The notes: generated by a model from the letters alone, not told the origin. A stretch of DNA of 64,000 nucleotides from Scortum barcoo (GCA_023238725.1 CM041534.1:8549072-8613071); one strand, 5' to 3'. Positions 11,201-23,688 are shown, numbered from the stretch's first letter. A program made the numbers and translations.

Positions 11201-14200
11201 CATAGAGAACCTGCGGAGGCGCTTCAGGGAAAACCTCATCTATGTAATGAAGCCAGTTTCCTTCACATGATTCAAAACATTCCAGCTGGTGTGATGAAAC
11301 ATATTTAAATTGTGTTCTAATATTTTGGCCCAGACATATATTGGCTCAGTGTTGGTGTCGGTGAACCCTTACAAAGAGCTGGAGATTTACTCCAAGCAGC
11401 AGATGGAACGCTACAGAGGGGTCAGCTTCTATGAGATATCGCCTCACATGTGAGCCTCTTCATGTTCCTCAGACTTTTTTTTTTAACCAAACTCCTGCTG
11501 TCAGCTGCAAAGCTCATTAAAAAATCGATTCTCTGTGATCAGATAGGATTTATTGAGGTATGCAATAATATACTTGGTATGTGTGTCTTTTTAGTTTCAA
11601 ACAGAAACTTCCTCTAAGGCTTTCTATAGCTCAGTGAATATACTGTATAATGCTGCATATCTTTCGGGCTCCAACTAACAGTTATTTTATTATGAGTACA
11701 TCTGCTAATTCTTTCAGCTCTATATTGCCTTACTTTAATTAACATGGAATTCTCACTTGAATTATAAAAATTATGAGTGTGTAGTGATTTTGCCTCACAA
11801 TTACCTGCTTTATACATAGTAAAATTCTGGGTCATTTACTATGAAGCATGTAAACAACTGACTTCAGTTTGACAGAAACAGAAAAAGCGCTCCATTACAT
11901 TAATTTTACCAAAGTGTTTGTGTGACTTAATTCCACCACCATGTTTCAGCTGCATGTTGATCCGTAGTTGAAGCCACTCTCATGTTTTCCCTCAGCTACG
12001 CTGTGTCAGACAACACTTACCGGGCCATGCGGACCGAGAGGAAGGACCAGTGTATTCTCATATCGGGTGAGAGTGGAGCAGGTAAAACAGAGGCCTCCAA
12101 AAAGATCCTCCTCTACTACGCTGTCACCTGCCCCACTAACAATCACATGGCTACCCTTGGTGACCGCCTACTGCAGTCTAACCCTGTTCTGGAGGTATGA
12201 GATGTTATCTGGTTGAGAATTCTGAATTACCTTTGCTCATTTCTCATTTCTAAATATTGTTGAGTGTTTTTTTCTGATTATTTGATTTAGTTATTCCATT
12301 GTTGGTCTTAATTTCACTTTGTCCCTCTAATTTCCTGGCTCTTTTGATTCGCACAGGCATTTGGCAACGCGAAAACACTTAGGAATGACAACTCCAGCCG
12401 CTTTGGAAAATACATGGATGTCCAGTTTGACTTCAGGGTAAACACTCCCTCCTTGGCTTTCTTACTCTCTATATAAATCGTATGTGCTTACACTGTATTG
12501 ATAATAGCAATTAGTTTTGTTGTACCACTGATGGAAGATCAAGTACTTGAACCTCCAAACCTGTTTGTAATAGCTGATGTTTGCTCCCGTCTTTTCTGCA
12601 ACTTCTCCTAGGGGGCACCAGTGGGCGGTCACATCCTCAACTACCTGCTTGAGAAATCACGTGTTGTACACCAGAACCATGGCGAGAGGAACTTCCACAT
12701 CTTCTATCAGCTTCTGGATGGAGGGGACGACAACCTGCTCAACACACTGGACCTGCAAAGAAACCCCCAGGCCTACCACTATTTGGTCAAGGTGCGTGTG
12801 GTGCGGAAGTCTGATGAATTCCTTGTTTTCAGATTGAAGTATGTGCAATTCTACCATTAGTTTTGGTGTAATATTTTAATCATCTTGTTCAGGGTAACTG
12901 TCCCAGACTCAGCTCTGTCAGTGACAAGAACAATTGGAAAGTTGTAATGAAGGCCCTGTCTGTCATTGGCTTCACCGAAGACGAAGTGCAGGTCAGTAAG
13001 AATAACAGCACTGAATGACAACATGACAACATTACTGTTTTATTTTTCACACATGTTCACTGGTTAATCACATTTTCTGCATTAAAGTAATACTTCAACT
13101 GAGTCATAGGAATGGATCCAAGACAAGACATTTTCTTACAATGTGTATTATGTTGGGGATATTATTTTCCACTATGAATATGTCCACTGTGTATTGCCCT
13201 ACTTTTTTTATATCCTTAAAGTCTAGCCATTTTAATGCCATTTTTACTTCAAAGTCTTCTTGTTAAGTGTTTTCCCTATTGTCTGACTTCAGAAATTGCT
13301 GAATATCATCGCCAGCGTTCTCCACCTGGGAAACATGCAGTTTGGGGAAGGGGAGGAAGGAGAAACTTATATCACCACTGAGACTCAGATAAACAATCTT
13401 GCGAAGGTCAGAACAGTCCCACTTGTATTATTGGATGTTCAAATATGCACAAAAAACAAAAAAAGGCAAAGCTGAGTGCAGATGTCTTGTTGTTTTGCAG
13501 CTGCTGGGTGTTGATGGCTCAGCCCTCGGGGAGGCACTCACGCACAAGAAACTCACTGCCAAAGGAGAGGAGGTGATGGTCTCCCTGTCCCTGTTTCAGC
13601 TGTTTTCAGCTGTTCGGTGTTTATCTACTGCTGTTTCATTATTTTATGTCATGCTTGTGCATTACAGATGATCAGCCCGCTAAATTTTGAGCAGGCAGTG
13701 TCTGCCCGTGATGCCTTAGCCAAGGCTGTGTACGGTCGGACCTTCACTTGGTTGGTAGAGAAGATCAACCAGTCGCTGGCTCTGAAGGTGTAGTAACACT
13801 TCTGTTGACAACTCAGCAGCAGTTGACAGCAGGTAAAATTCCAGCATTTTGTGTTTTAACACTGACTCCATGCTGTGTACTTTGTACATTATGTAGGATG
13901 AAATCTACCACAGCAGTAAGGGCTCCTCAGTTATAGGACTTCTTGACATCTATGGCTTTGAGGTCCTACAGCACAATAGGTACGACTTGTATTCACTCAC
14001 ATGCCATCAGCACAGTCTGTACACCAAATTCTTTGTCAGCAGGTGTCTCCAATGCACGTAACTAATTTTGCCCATATTTCTGCCTGTAGTTTTGAGCAGT
14101 TCTGCATCAACTACTGCAACGAGAAGCTCCAGCAACTGTTCATTGAGCTCACCCTGAGATCTGAGCAGGAGGAGTATGAGACAGAAGGGATTGCAGTGAG

Positions 14201-15508
14201 TACATAGTTAGAAAAAAAAAGATTTATTAATATTTATTTTTCCACACTGACACAACGTTGTTCTCCACCACTCTGTAATTTCAGTGGGAGACGGTGCAAT
14301 ACTTTGACAACAAGATCATATGCGACCTGATCGAGGAGAAGCACAAAGGCATCATCTCCATCCTGGTGCGCAGGACAACTCTTAGTTTATGTGTTTGTGT
14401 ATGTGGTGTTACCCTCTGTCACTGCAGGTAAAGTTTAGCAGTGTGACTGTTTTTTTTCAGAATGAGGAGTGTCTGAGACCTGGAGAAACCTGTGATGTCT
14501 CTTTTTTAGAGAAACTGGAAGACACACTGGGTGGCCATCCCCATTTTGTCACGTGAGTACCATCTTATATCTTATTTTTTTGACATGCAGTGCAAAGACT
14601 AAGCTAACTGCCGCTCCTTGGATCAGGTCTCTGTATGTTTTTATGTGTGTGTGTGTTTGTATTTTAGTCACAAGTTGGCAAATGGAAAAACCCGCAGGGT
14701 AATGAGTAGGGAGGAGTTCAGGCTGCTGCATTATGCTGGAGAGGTCAACTACAATGTCAATGGTGAGATGTAATTTATTAATTGACTATTTTTATGCATG
14801 CATTTCCTTTGAAGAGGCAGTTAATTTCAGAGCATGACCTGCAAGCTGATTCCTTAATGAATGACACGCTTTGTTTTTGTTTGTGTCGTTTAGGTTTCCT
14901 AGACAAGAACAATGATTTGCTGAACAGGAACTTGAAAGAGGTAAGGACAATGACAGCAGATAAGGTAGACCCTCACCACAACCTTTGAAAACGTCTGTGT
15001 CTCTCACCATGGGCTGAGTGAAAAGGAAGGGGTGGGGGCATGCCGTGTTGATATGTGGTTTTGTGGTTTGGTCTCTTTTCAGGTCATGTGTCAGTCAGAC
15101 AACCAGATCCTAAGGCACTGCTTCCGCAGAGAGGAAGTGATAGACCAGAAACGCCCAGAGATGGTGAAAACTCTCTCTCTCTCTCTCTCTCTCTCTTCTC
15201 GCTCTCTCTCACACATATCTGTCAACAAACATACATAAATATACAGAGAATTTCCCATAGTTTTGTTTTTTGTTCTTTGTCTTTTAGGCTGCCACTCAGT
15301 TTAAAAACAGCCTCATGAAACTCATGGAGATACTTATGTCTAAAGAGCCATCCTACGTGCGCTGTATCAAACCTAATGATGCTAAGCAGCCAGGTAAACT
15401 TTTACATCTTGATTATGTAAATTTGCTGTATATTGTAGCAGTGCATCGACACACACAGTACAAACACATTATATATATTTTGTATACACACACACACACA
15501 CGTATATA

Positions 15509-15576
<68 letters not shown>

Positions 15577-15636
15577 TACACACATACATACATACATACA
15601 TACATATATGTGTGTGTGTGTATATATATTATATAC

Positions 15637-15668
<32 letters not shown>

Positions 15669-15671
15669 GAT

Positions 15672-15758
<87 letters not shown>

Positions 15759-18700
15759 CACCAGTGTGAATTTCTCCCTGCAGGAAGATTTGATGAAGTT
15801 CTGGTCAGACACCAGGTGAAGTACCTGGGCCTGATGGAAAACCTGAGGGTCAGGAGAGCTGGCTTTGCCTATCGACGTCGCTTCGAGGCCTTCCTGCAGA
15901 GGTGACCGACCTTTGCTTTGAATGATTCGCAGCCTCACTGACTGTTCACAGTACAGTACTGACTGTACTTTGTTTACTCTGTGTTCAGCCTTCTGTCTTT
16001 ATAATTATGTACAAATGGCCTTAGGTATAAGCCACTGTGTCCTGAGACGTGGCCCAACTGGCATGGCAGACTCGCAGATGGAGTCTCAACACTGGTCAAC
16101 CACCTAGGCTATAAACCAGAGGAGTACAAGCTGGGCAGGTAATGTATTGTTGGAGGAGAGTTTGGTAGGTCAGTGGGTACAACAGATCATGGGACCACCC
16201 ATACTAAATGCATACTTAGAAGAAATTTGAGTTGTTGCCATTGTACCTTCCATATTGATCACAAATTCCTTTGTCTGCTTTCTGCAGGTCAAAAATCTTC
16301 ATCCGTTTCCCAAAAACTCTCTTCACCACTGAGGATGCACTAGAAGCAAAAAAGCCAGAGATAGGTAAGACACGGTGGTGAGGATTGTAAAAACTGGGGA
16401 ATCAGACACTGAAAAGGGAAGCAAATGACTCCCAGTCAAATACACCATTTGTGGGATAAATCCTATGCTGAACTGTAACTCAGTTCCATCCTCAGCAGGG
16501 CCTTTGAAGGACCTCGATGGGAAAGCACAAATCCACCTTTCTTTGTTGTGTTCCAGCTTTGACTCTGCAGACATCATGGAGAGGCTACAGGGAGAGAGCC
16601 AAGTACCAGCGCATCAGACACGCAGGTCAGAGCACCCCCCACTGTTGATTCTATCACAGTTTCCTTCCTGTCCCTCAAAGAACAGTCTCACTGTGTCCTT
16701 AAAACAAAGAAATACATGCATGACTACTGACAGAAGTGATCAGGTTTATTATGTTTGTATATTTTATACTGTTATCATTTTGATGAATTTTAATTAATCC
16801 TTCCAAACTAGAGATTGAGTTATTTGTCAGATTTCACTTTCATTTTTACTTGTTGTAAATGCTGATTTTGGATTTCTTCTATTATTATATTGGGACTTTC
16901 TGCTTTTTTAAAGGTATCTACCTACACATAAAATGCTTTTGGATGGCCATCAAAGTTTTGTGGTCCACATTTTGGCTCATGTGTTTGAGCCTACATGCTT
17001 TGTTGTTGTTGTTTGTTTGTTATGTTTTTTGTTAGGTTTAATTAATTAATTTAATTTCAATTTTCTAACATTTCTACTTGGGCCTAAGCTGACTCTCTGT
17101 TTCAGTGTGCTATACTAACCTTGGGATGTTCTCTTTGGCTGAGTATAAACGTTGCCTTGGTGTTGATATATGCATGTATGTGTATGTATAGTGATAGTGA
17201 TCCAGTCTGGGTGGCGAGGAATGAAAGCACGCAGGAGGGCTAAGAGACGTCGACAGGCTGCTGAGTTAATACGCAGGTGCTTGACTGATACTTTGTTACT
17301 GTTTGCATCTGTATGTATTTCTGCAACTGCGTTTTGCACGTATAGTAAGTTTCCTTCCTTGTATCTGTTTTTTTTTTTTTTTTAAGGTTTATAAAAGGCT
17401 TCATCTACCGCCATGAGGAATACTGCCCTGAGAATGAGTATTTCCTGGATCATGTACGCTACTCCTTCCTCAAGAATCTACGCAAAAACCTGCCCAAGAG
17501 TGTGTTGGACAAAAGTTGGCCAACACCTCCACCTTCCCTCGTTGAGGTAAAAACTACACATAGAGGGTCACTCTGCTGACTGACATTATTACAAAAAGAA
17601 TAATAAAATGAACAAGTGCAAGTAACAATCATTAGGAATTCTGAATTGTCAATTTCACATTTAATCATAGACCTCCGAGCACCTACAGAGGCTGCACATG
17701 AGAAACATGGTCAGGAAGTATTGCAGGAGGGTGCAACCTGAATGGAAGAAGCAGGTACGCTGACTGCAGAAGGCCACAGCTTACTTGACATAAAAAAAAA
17801 AAAAAAAATTTTTTAAATCAGCACATTTCTAATTCTGCTTGATGTTTTTTTATTGCTGTAGATGATGCAGAAGGTTGAAGCCAGTGACCTCTTCAAGGAT
17901 CAGAAAGACAGCTACCCTCAGAGTGTCGGCAGGCTGTTTTTGGACTCCAGGCTGGGTATGTGTTTAAGCAATCATTCATTACCTCTGTACATACTGAACG
18001 CCATGCAGAGGATGTGCCAAAAAGCATGTGGCATTTAAAGAAGCTTTCCCTTTGGTTTGTATAGAACGTGAGCAAATCAATCTCAAAGTCGTCCAGACCC
18101 TCGGCAATGACAAAGTGCAGGTGGGACTGGCCTTTCTTTTCTTTCTTTTTTTTTTCTTTTCTCAAGTGACTGTGATAAAGTGGAGCATAATCTCTCAGCT
18201 GCCTCACAGTAATGTGTCTCTTGTGCTTCTCAGTACGGCGTGTCAGTCATAAAGTATGACAGAAGGGGTTTCAAGCCTCGCCCTCGCCAGCTGCTCCTCA
18301 CTAACAACTTTGCCGTGCTGGTGGACAGGACCAAGATCAAACAGAGGATTGACTATGCAGCTCTGAGAGGTGAAAACCAGCCCTGAGTGGGGAAGGGGGG
18401 GAGGGGAAGGGATGAGAAATGCGTTGAATTAAGGTATTAAGTCATAAACTTGAATCTATGATCATTGTTGAGCTAACATTCATTTCTTTCATGTTACTAC
18501 TGCTTTGGAGAAGTTTTTACAGTTTTCAGATAAAGTTTATTTTTCTTTGACCTTCAGCAGTCATAATACCGCCATTACTGTATCTCATCTGTGAGGATTG
18601 TGAAGATATCTGCAGAGATATCCATGACAACCGAGTGGTGTTTGTGTGCAATGCGCCGGTCAACCTTTGGCAGATTAAAAGATACTTTTACCTGAGAGTA

Positions 18701-19466
18701 CGACCATTTGCAGTGAAACCAAATGAGGAGATGGGGACACAGCTGTTGGAAAATGAGCTCCTCTTCTGATTGATTGTTACAGTGTTATTGAACCAGTAAT
18801 GAATTTAACATAGTGTTCACAGACAAAAAGAACATGGCTAAAATATAACTGATTCCTTCACTGCTACTTTAAACAGGCATCTCGGTGAGCTCTCTCAGTG
18901 ATGGGATGTTCGTTCTGCACATGCCTAGCGAGGACAATAAGCAGAAGGTACAATAAGAGACAGCAGTCGTTTTTACTTGTGCACAGCAACACTGCAGCCA
19001 CCCTAAATCCAGCTGTGTTTCCCTCAGGGCGACGCGATTCTGCACTGCAACCATGTGATTGAGGTGGTGACAAAACTAGCCATGATGGCCAAGAAGATCA
19101 ACCACGTCAACATCAGCCCGGGCAGGTGAGGCGTGCCGGTACTTCTCTACGGTACGTTCGAATCCAAGCAGCACTCATCTCCTGAACCTGTCTTTTGTCT
19201 GTGTGCCATTCAGCATTAGGTTTGCGGTGGCTCGAGGCAAAGAGGGGATCATTGATTTCGTCAGGGGCTCGGAGCTGAAGGTGGCCAAAGGCAAGCGAGG
19301 ACATCTGCTAGTGGTGAGTCAGCGGCTGTTCTGATGTCATGTGTGGAGCCCGCAGGATTTTGTTTTGTTTTTTTGGTTTTTTTTAATATCAAGAACATTT
19401 CGGCCAGCTGACTGTGTTCAATCTGATTTCACTCTGCAGACTGCCCCTCGGATCAACACTACATGA
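8259..19466 (+). CDS. myo1c: Unconventional myosin Ic (class I myosin motor), 32 coding exons
   Basis: Single-headed actin motor that links membranes to actin; the long form in mammals is nuclear myosin 1. Exons: 8259-8276, 11088-11243, 11334-11449, 11996-12194, 12357-12437, 12612-12791, 12893-12991, 13293-13406, 13501-13572, 13668-13787, 13897-13979, 14090-14195, 14285-14365, 14461-14552, 14668-14762, 14894-14940, 15083-15163, 15288-15393, 15784-15901, 16025-16138, 16288-16364, 16557-16625, 17192-17276, 17387-17546, 17671-17754, 17862-17955, 18065-18120, 18234-18369, 18877-18947, 19028-19125, 19214-19313, 19440-19466. All phases agree. The product is 1044 aa, or 1028 aa from the Met at 11118; these equal the lengths I recall for human MYO1C isoforms b and c. 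P-loop GESGAGKT is at 121-128, switch I NDNSSRFGK at 172-180 and switch II DIYGFE at 402-407. IQ motifs start at about 720 and 742, with a possible third near 763. A basic TH1 tail containing KQRIDYA runs to the end. Leu409 replaces the usual Phe after DIYGFEV. Myo1h is the nearest alternative but fits less well. Teleosts have two copies; this may be myo1cb. Confidence 0.95.
8277..11087 (+). other. myo1c intron 1
   Basis: A 2.8 kb intron between the short N-terminal exon and the first motor exon. The donor is GTAAGA; the acceptor is the second of two closely spaced AGs (GCAGAG). Open frames inside it on both strands have no recognisable content. It may hold an alternative promoter for the internal-Met isoform, but no element can be pointed to. 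Confidence 0.7.
15166..15212. repeat. (CT)n tract just after a myo1c splice donor
   Basis: A CT run begins about five bases after the GTGAAA donor of the exon ending at 15163 and fills the start of that short intron. It is simple sequence with no coding potential. Confidence 0.85.
15467..15758. repeat. Compound microsatellite (TA)n-(CA)n-(GATA)n in a myo1c intron
   Basis: The tract runs TA repeats, then CA repeats, then CATA units, then about 120 bases of GATA/ATAG repeats. It ends only 25 bases before the exon that starts at 15784, so it lies within the branch-point region of that intron. The long minus-strand open frame across it is a repeat artefact. Confidence 0.97.
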
Positions 19467-20250
19467 AGAAGCAGACCAGAATAAAACAGTAATCCTTTCA
19501 GCTAAGTGGAGGATTGCCTCTAAGAAGTTTGTCATTGTTATTTGTTAGCTTGTAGCTGACAGGATGATACCACAAGCACACACAACATACTCAAGAGAAG
19601 GATTAGTTCATATGCATCATCATCATATTATTATTATTATTTTTATTATTATTATTACAAGAATGTCTTCAACATTGCAATAATTAATATCATTGTTTTC
19701 ATTAGAAAATCATGACATGAATTCACCACTGTTTCAAATGCTTCTTCCCTTTATTGTCAGTCATACAAATCATACACAAATGTATTAAAATATATCAAAT
19801 ATAAATGTCTTAGAATGTAAAACATTATCTCTATATTGTAAGAGAAATAAAACAAACCACTGAAATAAATAGCACGTTAATAAATATATCAATAAATAGT
19901 AAAATAAAAAAAAAAGAATCTGGAAAGTCCAGTAGATTGAGGGCTTGGGGGGGAAAACAGGATGTTGGAAAGTGTTCTCTCTGCCCTGGGAGCTTATATC
20001 TGACTTACAGTTAGAGGTAAGACAGAAACTCCGGGAAATACCCAAGAAAGCCCTTAAATCAACAGTAAAACAAAGTGTAAAAATGTGACTAGCTTAAAGA
20101 GAGCTCCATGTAAAGTCTTGACAACATCACCAAAACACTGTTACCACAAATATTATTCCAATTTTCCGTTAGACGCTGATTGTCGGTTCAGCCTCGGTTT
20201 CTTCTTTAGCTTGTTTGTGTGTGTTGTCAAGGTCCTGGCACTCTTTTTTT
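19467..20250. other. Overlapping convergent 3' regions of myo1c and the cytokine gene
   Basis: The two stop codons are only about 785 bases apart on opposite strands. On the plus strand an AATAAA occurs at 19480-19485, just 14 bases after the myo1c stop, and another at 19846-19851. On the minus strand a polyadenylation signal candidate is the complement of TTTATT at 19750-19755. If the second plus-strand and the minus-strand signals are used, the two 3' UTRs overlap. An ATT-repeat microsatellite sits at about 19615-19657. Confidence 0.6.
19864..19898 (-). promoter_or_regulatory. AU-rich element cluster in the cytokine 3' UTR
   Basis: Read on the minus strand, three copies of the octamer TATTTATT lie within 35 bases (19871-19864, 19886-19879 and 19898-19891). 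This is about 350-390 bases after the cytokine stop codon and before a minus-strand AATAAA candidate at 19755-19750. Clustered AUUUA-type elements are classical decay signals of cytokine mRNAs. The region is generally AT-rich, so function is inferred from spacing, context and gene type. Confidence 0.55.
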
Positions 20251-21429
20251 TCACTGCTGGGTCACGTGTGTTTTTGAAGCCAGCAGGAGGAAGTCTCTCG
20301 CCAGCTTGGTGAGGTAAAGGTCTAGATCCCTCAGAATGATGTAACCGTCCACTCGCCTGTCCCACACAGTTCTGGAGCCGGTGTCTGGGTTCAAGGGAAA
20401 CCGTGCTCTAGGAGAGGTTGGCTTCACCCAGGAGCTCCTCATTTGACTCATCTGGAGAGGGAAGCAAAGCAGTTTTTAATCAGACTTTGGTGTCACTTCC
20501 TCTAAGGTCTTTGCGTGGCCTAAATGCGGGGGCTTAAAGTGCTTTGGGTTTCGGTGGGAAGACTGTAAATACCTGACTGCTGACTTGGCTCATCAGGTCT
20601 CTCAGGTCCAGCTGAACGTGCCTCATTCTCTGAGGTAAAGTGGTGCGGACCGTCCGCCCCGCCATCTGCTCCCTCTCCTCCGTCTCCTCCCTCTCCAGCT
20701 GTTTTCTCTTCCACTCCAGCATGTTCCAGTAGGCTTGCATGTCCCAGAAAGCAGCATGCAGTCGTTCCCAGTCCTGAGCGCACAACATGAGACAGCCACA
20801 CGGTTACATAATCAAAGTGTTGCACAACCCCCTTTCTATGCACCAAGCCCTAAAAGGGAAATTCCGCTCAAATTTTTACAAGTTTTACATTCTGCAAGAG
20901 CAAACTTTCTGACGATGTCATCAGGTTTTGTTTTTTTTTCCCCTTAGTGGAAAAAATATTGTCAAAACAACAGAAAAAAATCCTCTGACAACTCTGAGAA
21001 AGTGTTTTCGCAGAATAAAAACCAGAGAATGATTTTCCGAGGAACTGCTTCAAAACACTCAGTTAGATACTAACCGTCATGCTCAGCCAGCTGTGGAAAT
21101 CTGTTGAAAGTGAAGGGAGGCTCTTTAACTGTGTGCCTCTGTCCTCAAAATGCCCGTTTCCCAATTGCTGCTCCATCTATTCAAATTAACACAGTACCGA
21201 TTAAAGAGCGAATGTTGGATGTGCACAAAGCGGCCAATCAGGAGAGCAGACAGTAGTTTTCAGCACTCACATATTTCTTCTGCAGCAGCTGAACGCGGGT
21301 TCGGGTGGACCTCGTGAGACGGAAGGAGTTGTTGTATTTGCTCCTCTGGAGGAACAGAGATGGAGCTGAGGACTCCACACAGTTTAGTATGGAGCAAAGG
21401 AGGATGAGAGCGCACCACCAAACAGTCAT
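20251..21429 (-). CDS. m17: IL-6/LIF-family secreted cytokine (M17-like)
   Basis: Four coding exons on the minus strand: 21429-21271, 21176-21075, 20773-20573 and 20451-20251, all joined in phase 0 (53+34+67+66 codons, 220 aa). The N-terminus MTVWWCALILLCSILNC is a clear signal peptide. The rest is predicted mostly helical, with segments such as STDFHSWLSMTDWERLHAAF, then EWKRKQLEREETEEREQ, and a final helix DLDLYLTKLARDFLLL, fitting a long-chain four-helix gp130-type cytokine. The mature part has no cysteine and one N-glycosylation sequon (NNS, residue 33). The closest match in memory is fish M17, the LIF/CNTF-like member; cntf-like or clcf1-like are alternatives, so family confidence is higher than symbol confidence. 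The gene converges on myo1c. Confidence 0.75.
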
Positions 21430-22457
21430 CTGAAACAGAGACACGACCAGAGCTTTGGGTTATCCTTAATCTGTCATTTGTGCTGTAACAATGAACATTA
21501 AATCAGCACTGCTTTTCAGGTATAAAGTGGCTGAAATATATATTAAAAAAGAAAAAAAAAAATAAAGACCTACAGTATCACTTCCAGCCACAAATGACAG
21601 CGTTCCGGTTAGCTACACGGATTCTCTTTATGGGAACTGAGCTGTTAATTTCCATACTTAGTCTCTGATAGGAAGTCCATTAATATTACTGAGAGAAAAT
21701 CCACCCCACATCCTCCAGTCCCCAACCGGCATCCCCACACATGCTTTCTTTCTTATGAAGCACTACAGTTGGTCTGGTTGCACATTCATGGAAACAGAAG
21801 TGTCTTGATTCCTCTAAATGGTTTCAGTCTGGAAGGAAGCATTTTGTCAGTACTGTCTCCTTTTTTAGTTGTGGCCTTTTTACCCCAAAATGTTTGGGCT
21901 AGTCCCGAATCCTAATCGTCAGACTGCAGAAAGCTGGCACGCCACATTCCTGCAGGCCTGTTGCAAGTGGCTAAATACTAGAATTTTCCATTTTTCTCTC
22001 ACGTTCCCTTGCAAATCTTCCTTTTTCACATTGGTAGTTTTACTTAGTTTCATCATATGTTGTTGGTGCAACAAGATCCTCTGGATGAGTCAACATCACT
22101 CTCATTCACTCGTTTATGCCAATGTCCTCTGAGTATCCGCCGAGTTATTAATAGTAAAATCTCACTCAGTTCTACACAAACTGACAGCAGAATAGCTATC
22201 GGAGCTGAACTGATCACAAATATGAGACATTAACAAGCATTCAGAAACGCTGTTTGACAAGTCCTGTACTGTGAGCCCTGTGACTTCAAATAAAAATAAA
22301 ATGTCATACACATTATTCAATTTATACGTACTGCCATAAACACACTGCACACAGTGCGTGTGTTTCTTCAATTGCCTGCTGTGTTTTTTGTTTTTTTTTA
22401 CATATGCTATCCACAAACTAATAGATTAAAGTATCTGTATTTTTAAGAGTGGCTTAC

Positions 22458-22500
22458 CTTGGAAGAGCTGTGAACACCAGCCAGATACCTTCATGCTAGA
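22458..22500 (-). other. Candidate first exon of the cytokine gene
   Basis: On the minus strand an ATG at 22494 opens MKVSGWCSQLFQ and reaches a strong donor (AAG then GTAAGC) after 22458. Spliced at that donor to the exon at 21429 the frame shifts, so translation would then start at the exon-2 ATG. Using a weaker GTATCT donor just after ATG AAG would instead give MK fused in frame to MTVWW. LIF genes also begin with MKV in a tiny first exon. Transcript data would decide. Confidence 0.4.
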
Positions 22501-23632
22501 GTGAGGCTCGTGTACTGTTTATATATTTGTCATGTTTTTTCTTTCGGTTTCTGACAGCTTCGGAGTTTTTTCTTTTTTTTCTGTCTTACTCTCAGCATCT
22601 TGTGGTCACCAATATGATTCAGGCAGAAATGAGTAAGCTACTCAGCGAGACACCTAATATAGCATTAGGACTTGCCCCCTCATGCAGATCTTAGTCCATC
22701 TACAAGAAAAGCACACCAACTTGTATTTTCTGTCTGTCTTTCTGTTTTTTTACCTTCATCTATAATACCTATTATTTAAAGAGACATTTTGAACCTGTAT
22801 GATTGAGGAGAAAGATAAAAAAAAATAAGTAGAGTATGGTTGTGTATTCAAAATGCATCACCTGTTTACCAGGATATTCATTCATTTCATCATTTATACG
22901 TTAAATGTCCCACAGACAATTAAGGAAAGAAAGCAAATGGGAAAATGTAAATGTAAAATCTGCTCATATGCTGTTTAAGTAACTGATTTTATGTTCCTTT
23001 TTAAGGGTGGTGACATTCTCTTGTACAATCACAGTGATGTGTATCAATGAGTCTCTGTTAACTCAAACAATTATCAAATACATAAACTACTCTGCTACTC
23101 CTACATGAGTTTCATCACATGATCATTTACCTATGACAGCGGCAAGACGTTAAAATCTGAAACTGTGACAGTGAAGTTCAGGCTTGACAGTGCATCTTGA
23201 GGGAATATTTCTATAGTCTCATGATGTAGATGAGTAATGTCCAGCACAGTTTCACAGAATCTCACAAAAACAGAGAAAAACAAGGAGCCCCTGCCATCAT
23301 GACTGTCACTGACTGTCATTATTAGTAATGTGTTTTATTAAAGTTCCAAGTATCGGGGTGATTTCTATTCCTCCATATATTAGAGTCTTTATTTTCTATT
23401 CTGCCACATCACACTCATTTTAGCCTCTTTTCTTTGGCTTCACCGCGTGTAAGATGTGCATAAAACTAGAGGGACCTTTGTCATCGTAACAGATACTTTT
23501 ATTAGAGCTGTCCTACTGATTTTATCTGAATCTTTTTATTCCCTGTATTTTATTTCATCTTGTTGGTTATTTCAATCTTGCTGGTTGTTAACATATGAAG
23601 CACTTTGTAACTTGCGAAAAAGTCTTCAAATA

Positions 23633-23688
23633 AAGATGATGATGATGATCGTGATGATGATGATGATATTATTATTATTATTATTTTC
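23633..23688. repeat. Trinucleotide microsatellite (GAT)n then (ATT)n
   Basis: GAT/ATG repeats pass into ATT repeats with one CGT interruption. Simple sequence only. Confidence 0.9.

Noticed and set aside
12657..12857. Minus-strand open frame opposite a myosin exon
   Set aside because: Shadow of the conserved motor exon at 12612-12791; the plus strand carries the coding signal.
15640..15758. Regularly spaced repeats resembling a CRISPR-like array
   Set aside because: The units are uninterrupted four-base GATA repeats with no spacers in a vertebrate intron.
15315..15938. Open frames rich in Ile-Tyr and Ser-Ile-Tyr-Leu repeats
   Set aside because: Direct translation of the TA/CA/GATA microsatellite in a myo1c intron.
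8259..19466. Assignment of the myosin as myo1h
   Set aside because: The 16-residue MRY-type extension, the MESALTARDRVGVQDF start and exact 1028/1044-residue lengths fit Myo1c better than Myo1h.
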